In this document: in pieces, positions 1 to 5,185 of the stretch
How the letters are laid out: every line of letters starts with the position of its first letter
Position numbering within the stretch: position 1 is the stretch's first letter
Origin: Deltaproteobacteria bacterium
GTDB lineage: Bacteria > Desulfobacterota > Binatia > Binatales > Binataceae
DNA: 5,185 nt
NCBI GenBank assembly: GCA_003161515.1
Contig: PMOH01000304.1
Coordinates: 7,942 to 13,126 of the forward strand
Direction: 5' to 3'
The notes under the pieces: model-generated
The model's input: the letters and a program-made list of their open reading frames with translations, nothing else
Told to the model about the DNA's origin: nothing
The model's database searches: none
Position numbers and translations under genes: made by a program

Positions 1-704
1 TGATCGAGCTGGGCGTGCCGTTTTCCGATCCGATGGCCGACGGTCCTGCCAACCAGCGTGCGTCGGCGCGAGGACTCGGCGCGGGCGCGTCGTTGGCGGC
101 GATTCTCTCGATGGTGAGCGAGCTGCGCGTGGATACGCAAATCCCGCTGATCCTGTTCGGATACTACAACCCGATTTTTCACTACGGATGCGAGCGGTTG
201 TGCGCCGATGCCGCGCGCGCGGGTATTGACGGATTGCTGGTGGTCGATTTGCCGCCGGAGGAATCGGGCGAGCTCAAGAAGCCGGCGCGCGTCAACGGTC
301 TCGACCTGATTTATCTGCTCGCGCCGACCACGCCTCTTGACCGCAGCCGCGCGATCGCGCGATCGGCCAGCGGCTTTCTCTACTACGTGTCGGTGACGGG
401 CGTGACCGGTGCGCGGGCGCATCTCGACACCGGCATCGCCGAGCACATGCGCGAGATTCGAAGTGTGACCGATCTGCCGATTGGCGTCGGCTTTGGAATT
501 TCGACACCGGAGCAAGCGGCCGAGGTTGCGACGATGGCAGATGCGGTGGTGGTCGGCAGTGCGATTTCATTGTTGATCGAAGCGCATGCGAAGTCAGGCG
601 ACGTGCCGGCGGCAGTGGGTGGGTTGGTCGGCGCGATGAAAGATGCGATGAAGGTGGCGCGTCGAATCGAACGCGCGCCCGCGGCGGAGAGTTCAGATGG
701 CTGA
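1..704 (+). CDS. trpA: Tryptophan synthase alpha subunit, 5'-truncated by the window edge
   Basis: TrpA cleaves indole-3-glycerol phosphate to indole and glyceraldehyde 3-phosphate; indole is channelled to TrpB, which condenses it with serine to give tryptophan in the cytoplasm. The reading frame is already open at position 3 (233 codons visible) and begins IELGVPFSDPMADGP, the family's active-site signature. By alignment from memory with E. coli TrpA, the Glu at 6-8 is catalytic Glu49 and the Asp at 39-41 is Asp60. Further family motifs are FGYYNPI, a VSVTGVTGAR stretch, VGFGIS and VVGSAIS; the last two belong to the phosphate-binding end of the TIM barrel. About 47 N-terminal residues are therefore missing to the left. 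The GTG at 15-17 is an internal Val codon, not the start. The stop TGA at 702-704 overlaps the accD start. The family assignment is very secure. Confidence 0.97.
   Translation, partial: IELGVPFSDPMADGPANQRASARGLGAGASLAAILSMVSELRVDTQIPLILFGYYNPIFHYGCERLCADAARAGIDGLLVVDLPPEESGELKKPARVNGLDLIYLLAPTTPLDRSRAIARSASGFLYYVSVTGVTGARAHLDTGIAEHMREIRSVTDLPIGVGFGISTPEQAAEVATMADAVVVGSAISLLIEAHAKSGDVPAAVGGLVGAMKDAMKVARRIERAPAAESSDG
686..691 (+). promoter_or_regulatory. Ribosome binding site of accD inside the end of trpA
   Basis: GGAGAG lies 5 nt upstream of the ATG at 697. With the 8-bp overlap ATGGCTGA shared by the trpA stop and the accD start, it supports this start and suggests translational coupling of the two genes. 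Confidence 0.75.
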
Positions 705-1572
705 GCGCGAACAGATTCCGGTTACTACGCAGGCGCCTTCGGACGACATCTGGTCGAAGTGCCCGTCGTGCAACACGATGGCGTTCCGCAAGGAAGTGGA
801 GCGCAATCTGAACGTGTGCCCCAAGTGCGGATATCATTTTCGCGTCACGGTGCCGCAGCGGCTGTCGATCAGCGTCGATCGCGGGACGTGGCGCGAGCTG
901 ATGGCCGAGATGGCGGTCGGCGATCCGCTGGGCTTCGTCGATTCGCGGCCGTATCCGAAGCGGATGGAACAGGCGCGCGCGAACAGCGGACGCAACGACG
1001 CGGTGGTGGTTGGAATCGGCAAAATCGAGAATCGGCCGGTGGCTGTTGGCGTGATGGATTTTGAATTCATGGGCGGCAGCATGGGCGTAGTGGTGGGCGA
1101 GAAGCTCGCGCGGCTGTTCGATATTGCATGCGAGCGCCGGCTGCCGGTGATCGTGTTCGTCGCGTCGGGGGGCGCGCGCATGCAGGAAGGTGCGCTCTCG
1201 CTGATGCAGATGGCGAAAGTATCGTCGGCGATCGCGCGATTTCGCGACGCGCGTCTGCCGTACATTTCCGTGTTGTGCGATCCGACGACCGGCGGCGTGG
1301 CCGCATCGTTTGCGATGCTCGGCGATTTGAATATCTCGGAGCCGGGCGCGCTGATTGGTTTTGCCGGCCGTCGCGTGACGGCGCAGACTAGCGGTCAGGA
1401 GTTGCCGGAAAATTTTCAGCGCGCCGAATTTTTGCTCGCGCACGGCATGCTGGATGCGATCGTGCCGCGGCACCAGATGCGTTTCACGCTGGCGCGAATC
1501 CTCGCGATGCTGACGAAGCCGCGCGGCAACCGCGGGGCGCTGCCGGCCGCATCGAAAGGCAAGCGCAGATGA
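697..1572 (+). CDS. accD: Acetyl-CoA carboxylase carboxyltransferase subunit beta
   Basis: With AccA, AccD forms the carboxyltransferase that moves the carboxyl group from carboxybiotin on AccB to acetyl-CoA, giving malonyl-CoA, the committed step of fatty-acid synthesis. The protein has 291 residues, close to the usual size of about 280-305. An N-terminal zinc ribbon has Cys22, Cys25, Cys41 and Cys44 (C-x2-C, 15-residue spacer, C-x2-C). The crotonase-like core follows, with FMGGSMGVVVGEK near 124-136, SGGARMQEG at 157-165, DPTTGGVAASFAMLGD at 195-210, IGFAGRRV at 220-227 and a C-terminal ENFQRAEFLLAHGMLDAIV block. IGFAGRRV has Arg where IGFAGPRV is more usual, a minor variation. The tail is short and basic. 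The ATG at 697 has a good Shine-Dalgarno and leaves a normal N-terminus. It follows trpA with an 8-bp overlap and ends 5 bp from the convergent small gene. accA is not in this window. Confidence 0.98.
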   Translation: MAEREQIPVTTQAPSDDIWSKCPSCNTMAFRKEVERNLNVCPKCGYHFRVTVPQRLSISVDRGTWRELMAEMAVGDPLGFVDSRPYPKRMEQARANSGRNDAVVVGIGKIENRPVAVGVMDFEFMGGSMGVVVGEKLARLFDIACERRLPVIVFVASGGARMQEGALSLMQMAKVSSAIARFRDARLPYISVLCDPTTGGVAASFAMLGDLNISEPGALIGFAGRRVTAQTSGQELPENFQRAEFLLAHGMLDAIVPRHQMRFTLARILAMLTKPRGNRGALPAASKGKRR

Positions 1573-1577
1573 GCGTG

Positions 1578-1868
1578 CTAGCCTGAAGTTTTCCTTTGCG
1601 CGGCCTCTTTGATCAGCTTTGCGATGTCCCAGCCCAGGATCGTGAGGCCACTGATATTCGCATCGTCGATGCTGACATTGGTGAGATTCACATTCTTGAA
1701 CTTTGCGTCCTGAAAGGTCGCGTCCGTAAATGACGCCCCGCGCAAGCTCACGTTGACGAATCTGGAATTTGCCAGGCCCACATCATCAAACTCGGCCCGC
1801 GGCAGCGCGCATCCGCGAAACGTCACGCCCGGCATCTGCTCATGCTCGAATCGTTTTCCCTCGCTCAT
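1578..1868 (-). CDS. Small pentapeptide-repeat protein (96 residues)
   Basis: Residues 15-79 read as 13 uninterrupted pentapeptides. The central residue of each is Phe, Leu or Ile (order F L F L F L F F F L I I I), and the position two before it is mostly Ala, Val, Ser or Cys. This is the A(D/N)LXX-type pattern that folds as a right-handed quadrilateral beta-helix, here just over three coils. A short helix-like tail, WDIAKLIKEAAQRKTSG, may cap the helix. There is no signal peptide, so it is probably cytoplasmic. I chose the ATG at 1868 because AGGAGA sits 5 nt before it; an in-frame GTG at 1916 would add 16 residues of unrelated character and looks less likely. It is much shorter than Qnr/MfpA gyrase-protecting proteins (about 180-220 residues), so that function should not be assumed; the biochemical role is unknown. 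GC is about 56% by hand count, somewhat below the neighbours. It lies antisense between accD and folC. Confidence 0.85.
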   Translation of the reverse strand: MSEGKRFEHEQMPGVTFRGCALPRAEFDDVGLANSRFVNVSLRGASFTDATFQDAKFKNVNLTNVSIDDANISGLTILGWDIAKLIKEAAQRKTSG

Positions 1869-1873
1869 CGGAT

Positions 1874-1879
1874 TCTCCT
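1874..1879 (-). promoter_or_regulatory. Ribosome binding site of the pentapeptide-repeat gene
   Basis: On the minus strand AGGAGA precedes ATG (1868-1866) with a 5-nt spacer, ATCCG. It is the strongest Shine-Dalgarno match in this part of the window and decides between the ATG at 1868 and the upstream GTG at 1916. Confidence 0.75.
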
Positions 1880-1965
1880 CAGGCGGCCACTCTACAGCCT
1901 CTTGCCGCTTTTGCACATACGAAGGCTTAACCGCTCACCGCGAAATCTTCCGCCATTGAGTGGCA

Positions 1966-1982
1966 GCCGGTAAACTCCCGGC
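1966..1982 (+). repeat. Short inverted repeat just before the folC start
   Basis: GCCGG (1966-1970) and CCGGC (1978-1982) are perfect complements around the 7-nt loop TAAACTC. The stem ends 5 nt before the folC ATG, and the only purine-rich Shine-Dalgarno candidate, AGGA (1983-1986), directly abuts it, just 1 nt from the ATG. If it forms in the mRNA it could limit ribosome access. No U-run follows, so it is not an intrinsic terminator. A 5-bp GC stem can occur by chance in DNA of this composition. Confidence 0.4.
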
Positions 1983-1987
1983 AGGAC

Positions 1988-3298
1988 ATGGACCAACTTT
2001 CCAAGACGATCGACTGGCTGTATTCGCTCGAGGCGCGCGGGGAAATTTATAAGCTCGAGCGGATGGAAGCTGCGCTCGAGGTCATCGGCAATCCGCATCG
2101 CAGGCTGCGCGCGGTGCATATTGCGGGGACCAAGGGGAAAGGTTCGGTCGCCGCTATGGTCGATAGTTGTTTGCGGTGCGCTGGTTATCGGACCGGACTT
2201 TATACCAAGCCTCATTTGGTGAATCTGGCGGAGCGGACGCGGATCGCGGGGGCTGAGATTCCGGCGGGGCTGATGCTCGACTATATCGAGCGGCTGCGCG
2301 CGATTTACGAACGCGCGAGCATGGCGCTCACGTTTTTCGAGTTCACCGTCGCGATGATGTTCCTCTACTTCGCGGAGCAGAACGTCGATATCGCCGTGGT
2401 CGAGACCGGACTTGGCGGGCGGCTGGATTCCACCAACGTCGTGACGCCGATCCTGAGCGTGATCACTCCGATTGGTTTCGATCACATGGAATATCTCGGC
2501 TACACGATCGCGGCCATCGCGGGCGAGAAGGGCGGGATCATAAAGCCCGAGGTGCCGGTCGTGATTGGCGCGCGCGATGCCGAGGCGCGGCTGACGCTCA
2601 CGTCTATCGCAGGCCAGCGAGGCAGCGCGGTGCGTTTGATCGATCGCGATTTTTCGTACACGTCGCACGCGCCGGCGCATCGACTGGACTACCACGGTCT
2701 CGGCCTCGACCTGCGCGATCTCGAGCTTGGGCTCGCGGGTCCGTTTCAGCATGAGAATGCGGCGATAGCGGTGGCGACGATCGAAGCTTTACGCGCGCAG
2801 GGCTGGCGGATTGACGAGGACGCGATCCGCACCGGTCTGCGCGACATCTATTGGCCCGGGCGTTTCGACATCGTATCGAAGCGTCCGCTGGTTATCCTTG
2901 ACTGTGCGCATAACGAGATGAGTATTGCCGCGCTGCTGGAAACTATGAGCGTCGAACTTGGGACCGAGGTGAAGCCGCGGCTGATTTTCGGATGCCAGTC
3001 GGCGAAAACATGGCCGCAGATGGCGGCGATGCTCGCGCCGCGCGTGCGCGACGTGACTTTGACCCGGGCCAAACCCAAACTTCCGCTCGAGCCGGAGGAG
3101 CTCGTTGCACATTTCGCGGCGCATTGCCCGGCTCGGGTCGAGCGCGATCCGATGCGCGCGATCGAGCGAGTAATTTCCGAATTGGCCCCCGATGACGTGG
3201 CGCTTGTCACCGGTTCGGTGTATCTTATCGGCGAAGTTTACCCGTATTTTTTGACCCGCGAGGGGCGGAGTGGGTTGTTTCCTGAAGCCGGCGCTTAA
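1988..3298 (+). CDS. folC: Bifunctional dihydrofolate synthase / folylpolyglutamate synthase
   Basis: FolC adds glutamate to dihydropteroate and/or extends the gamma-glutamyl tail of folates, using ATP via an acyl-phosphate, in the cytoplasm. The 436 residues match the usual length. The start KTIDWLYSL is typical. The Mur-ligase-type core has P-loop GTKGKGS at 47-53, LYTKPHLVNLAERTRI from 71, ETGLGGRLDSTN at 139-150 (Glu139 likely a Mg ligand), FDHMEYLG with His166, and KGGIIKPEVP with Lys186 at the expected carbamylated-Lys site. The C-terminal ligase domain has GRFDIV at 291-296, DCAHN at 305-309 and GSVYLIGEVYPYF at 409-421. Variations from the common family pattern are Lys74 where TSPH has Ser, DCAHN for DGAHN, and GCQSAKTW where a KDKD-type stretch is usual. 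The family is clear; whether both activities are kept cannot be read from sequence. The ATG at 1988 is the first start after an in-frame stop, with a weak, tightly spaced Shine-Dalgarno. It overlaps the next gene by 29 bp if that gene starts at GTG 3270. Confidence 0.95.
   Translation: MDQLSKTIDWLYSLEARGEIYKLERMEAALEVIGNPHRRLRAVHIAGTKGKGSVAAMVDSCLRCAGYRTGLYTKPHLVNLAERTRIAGAEIPAGLMLDYIERLRAIYERASMALTFFEFTVAMMFLYFAEQNVDIAVVETGLGGRLDSTNVVTPILSVITPIGFDHMEYLGYTIAAIAGEKGGIIKPEVPVVIGARDAEARLTLTSIAGQRGSAVRLIDRDFSYTSHAPAHRLDYHGLGLDLRDLELGLAGPFQHENAAIAVATIEALRAQGWRIDEDAIRTGLRDIYWPGRFDIVSKRPLVILDCAHNEMSIAALLETMSVELGTEVKPRLIFGCQSAKTWPQMAAMLAPRVRDVTLTRAKPKLPLEPEELVAHFAAHCPARVERDPMRAIERVISELAPDDVALVTGSVYLIGEVYPYFLTREGRSGLFPEAGA
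3260..3265 (+). promoter_or_regulatory. Likely ribosome binding site of the lptD-like gene
   Basis: GAGGGG lies 4 nt before the GTG at 3270, inside the end of folC. The ATG at 3315 has only a weak GGGAT upstream. This supports the GTG as start and coupling to folC translation. Confidence 0.5.
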
Positions 3299-5185
3299 AA
3301 GAATCGGGATCGCGATGTTGTGGATGTTGGCCGCGACGCTGTGGCCGGCTTTTGCCAACGCTGACGCGCCTGCTACGACGCCACCGAAACAAGCTCCGAA
3401 GAAATCCGGCATTCCCGCTCCGGTCCGGGTCGAGCATGAAGAACCGGTCAACGTCACCGGCCAGGAAACCATCTACGACTCGAAGACCGACACCTTCGTG
3501 GTGAAGGGCGACGCCGTCATGACTCAGGGCGGCAGCGTGTTGAAGGCCGACGAGATCGACATCATGCGCCGCGATCACAAGGCGCGCGCCATCGGCAATG
3601 TCCATCTGATCGATCCCGAAGTCGAGATGTGGGCGACCGAAGGCACCATCGACATGATCAACGAGACGATGGTGCTCCAAAACTCCAAGATATTGGCGAA
3701 ACAAAATATTTACCATCTCGAGGGCAAGGAGATCGTAAAGCAGGAAGGGCAGACCTACGAGGTGAAGAAGGGATTTTTCACGACCTGCGGATGCGAGAGG
3801 GGCACGCCATCGTGGTCGATAAACTCCGATCACATGGTGGTCAACATGGGGCATACCGGCACCGCTACCAACGGCACCTTTAACGTTGCGGGCTACCCGG
3901 TGATTCCGTTTCCGTACCTGATTTTTCCGGCGGACACCGACCGGCACAGCGGCTTGCTGAGCGGACGCGAGGGTCAATCGGGGCTGCGCGGTTTTCAGTG
4001 GCTGCAGCCGTACTATATCGCGATCAACAAGAGCTCAGACGCGACCGTCGCGCTGGATATCGAGACCTCGCAGCGAGTCGGCGGGCTCGGCGAATACCGG
4101 CTGGTGAACGGCAAAGACGATTATTTGTGGATGGACGGCGCGTTCTACAACGAGGGCCTGCGCAGCGCTGCGAATCGTGAGTCAGACATCGTCGATGGGC
4201 AGATCGCCGATCCGCATATACCGATAGACCGCTACGGGATCATAGCGATGACGCGGCAGCATCTCACGGACGATCTGATCGCATACGGCGACACGGTTTC
4301 CGTAAGCGACAGCCTGTACCTGCGCGAGATGGACGTATGGACGTTGTCGCGCGGCTTCTCCAACGGGCTCGGCGCGAATAATTTCGGATCGATGACCAAT
4401 GCGCAGTCGGATTTCGGATTGCTCTATCAGTTCAACGACGCGTACGCGAAAATGCAGGGCACCTGGAATCAGGATCTGATTCAGCCGCAACAGTTTGCCC
4501 TGCAACGGCTGCCCGATCTGACGGTGACCGGACGCCAGGAATTGTTCAACAACCTGATGTTCGCGGACTACGATGCGGAGGCGGTCGACTTCTATCGGTC
4601 CGAGGGAGTTGACGGTGGGCGCTTCTCGGCGAATCCGCGGGTCACGCTGCCGTGGCGTTTGGGCGACTATCTCACTGGCTACGGAACAATTGGCGCGCAG
4701 GCGGTTGGCTATGATACCGCCGGCCACAACCTCACGATCATTCCGGTCGGAAACACACCACCGGTCCCCAATCCCACTTGCCCCAGCGGTGGCGGCGTTT
4801 CCCTGTCTTTCAACAATTGTGTTGCGTTGGCCGGGAACAGCGACAGTGGAACCAGCGGACGAGTTATCCCCTACGCAAAAGTCGGAATGTCCACGGTCCT
4901 CGATCGGGTTTATGACTTCCAATGGAAATCGATCGAGAAGCTGAAGAATACGATCGAGCCATTCGTCAACTATGCGTACGTGCCGCGCATCTACCAGGGC
5001 AATCAGCCGCTGTTCGATCAGACCGATCGTCTGAATGCGCGCAGCCTCATCACGTACGGATTCACCACGAGGCTGTTCGCCAAGGTCAAGGAAGATGCGC
5101 CCGAGGAAACGACGACCGACGCCACCCCGACCGAAGCGATAACCGGTACCGGCGATACGACCGTCGGGCCGTTCCATGAAGATCC
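3270..5185 (+). CDS. lptD: LptD/OstA-like LPS-assembly outer-membrane protein, 3' end cut by the window
   Basis: LptD with the lipoprotein LptE forms the outer-membrane translocon that inserts lipopolysaccharide into the outer leaflet. The frame is open from 3255 to the window end without a stop (638 codons from GTG 3270). The GTG start gives a signal peptide: basic start (KPALKR, 6-11), hydrophobic core to about residue 27, probable cleavage after AFA at 29. A start at ATG 3315 would lose the basic part. A Pro/Lys/Ala-rich linker follows. Residues about 60-165 resemble the LptA/OstA periplasmic domain (ETIYDSKTDTFVVKGDA, LKADEIDI, ATEGTIDM). Then come LptD marks: FFTTCGC with Cys173 and Cys175, SWSI, GYPVIPFPYLIFP from 208, SGLLSGREG, PYY at 247-249, DATVALDIETSQRVGGLGEYR, and a beta-barrel with EPFVNYAYVPRI from 563. 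A Cys504/Cys517 loop and an acidic Thr-rich segment from about 607 look like lineage-specific loops. Since LptD is usually 750 residues or more, at least 100 C-terminal residues probably lie to the right. Confidence 0.9.
   Translation, partial: MGCFLKPALKRIGIAMLWMLAATLWPAFANADAPATTPPKQAPKKSGIPAPVRVEHEEPVNVTGQETIYDSKTDTFVVKGDAVMTQGGSVLKADEIDIMRRDHKARAIGNVHLIDPEVEMWATEGTIDMINETMVLQNSKILAKQNIYHLEGKEIVKQEGQTYEVKKGFFTTCGCERGTPSWSINSDHMVVNMGHTGTATNGTFNVAGYPVIPFPYLIFPADTDRHSGLLSGREGQSGLRGFQWLQPYYIAINKSSDATVALDIETSQRVGGLGEYRLVNGKDDYLWMDGAFYNEGLRSAANRESDIVDGQIADPHIPIDRYGIIAMTRQHLTDDLIAYGDTVSVSDSLYLREMDVWTLSRGFSNGLGANNFGSMTNAQSDFGLLYQFNDAYAKMQGTWNQDLIQPQQFALQRLPDLTVTGRQELFNNLMFADYDAEAVDFYRSEGVDGGRFSANPRVTLPWRLGDYLTGYGTIGAQAVGYDTAGHNLTIIPVGNTPPVPNPTCPSGGGVSLSFNNCVALAGNSDSGTSGRVIPYAKVGMSTVLDRVYDFQWKSIEKLKNTIEPFVNYAYVPRIYQGNQPLFDQTDRLNARSLITYGFTTRLFAKVKEDAPEETTTDATPTEAITGTGDTTVGPFHED

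Larger units (their letters stand above)
1869..1987. other. Divergent intergenic region between the pentapeptide gene and folC
   Basis: These 119 bp separate two divergent starts and are the only sizeable non-coding stretch in the window. If folC has its own promoter it should be here, and so should that of the minus-strand gene. I looked for sigma70-like -35/-10 pairs on both strands. The best plus-strand candidate, TTGCCG and GCTTAA 17 bp apart, matches the -10 consensus poorly, so I call no promoter. The folC frame has a stop at 1928-1930 and no ATG, GTG or TTG before 1988. Confidence 0.6.

Noticed and set aside
351..1235. Two GCGATCGC octamers (351-358 and 1228-1235), as in cyanobacterial HIP1
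   Set aside because: I noticed only two copies in 5 kb, both within Ala/Ile/Arg codons of GC-rich genes. That is far from the dense distribution of HIP1 and can be explained by codon use.
292..1473. Long minus-strand open frame (393 codons) opposite trpA and accD
   Set aside because: The product is rich in Arg, His and Ala without any domain, and it lies antisense to two certain genes. High-GC codon use on the plus strand removes stops from this antisense frame.
1519..1582. Possible terminator between accD and the pentapeptide gene
   Set aside because: The GC-rich inverted repeat CCGCG/CGCGG at 1519-1535 is inside accD and the GCTAGC palindrome at 1577-1582 is tiny. Neither is followed by a T-run on either strand.
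1578..1868. Pentapeptide protein as a Qnr/MfpA-type quinolone resistance protein
   Set aside because: It has only 13 repeats in 96 residues, about half the size needed for the gyrase-mimicking dimer, and lacks the features of those families.
3225..3977. Minus-strand open frame of 250 codons across the folC-lptD junction
   Set aside because: Antisense to two well-supported genes and without recognisable motifs. The same reasoning rejects the minus-strand frames at 1892-2752 and 2789-3472.
4182..5177. Minus-strand open frame of 331 codons
   Set aside because: It lies wholly opposite the LptD-like gene, whose signal peptide and motifs are clear. It has no recognisable motif or domain and its composition is typical of an antisense shadow.

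Overview
The window holds conserved housekeeping genes from a high-GC (roughly 60-65% in the coding parts I counted) Gram-negative, LPS-exporting bacterium. The order trpA-accD-folC on the plus strand, followed by an LptD-type outer-membrane protein, suits deltaproteobacteria-like lineages (Desulfobacterota or Binatota-type) or Acidobacteria. That placement is an inference from gene order, base composition and the presence of lptD. The sequence alone does not fix a genus.

Layout: (1) positions 1-704, the 3' part of trpA (tryptophan synthase alpha), cut by the window's left edge just before the catalytic Glu. (2) 697-1572, accD (acetyl-CoA carboxylase carboxyltransferase beta subunit with its zinc ribbon), overlapping trpA by 8 bp. 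(3) 1578-1868 on the minus strand, a small 96-residue pentapeptide-repeat protein, convergent with accD across only 5 bp. (4) 1869-1987, a divergent intergenic region with a small hairpin against the folC start. (5) 1988-3298, folC (dihydrofolate/folylpolyglutamate synthase). (6) 3270 to the right edge, a long open reading frame for an LptD/OstA-like LPS-assembly protein. It probably starts at a GTG inside the end of folC, which gives a proper signal peptide, and it is truncated at the 3' end by the window.

The plus-strand genes look like one growth-linked cluster: the end of tryptophan synthesis, the committed step of fatty-acid synthesis, folate synthesis and polyglutamylation, then outer-membrane LPS insertion. 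Translational overlaps support coupling of trpA with accD and folC with lptD. The antisense pentapeptide gene splits the cluster, so either transcripts read through it or folC-lptD has its own promoter.

I find no mobile element, CRISPR array, tRNA or rRNA, and no convincing undescribed system. The points most worth a second look are the inserted antisense pentapeptide gene, the unusual motif residues of FolC, and the cysteine pattern and start codon of the LptD-like protein.
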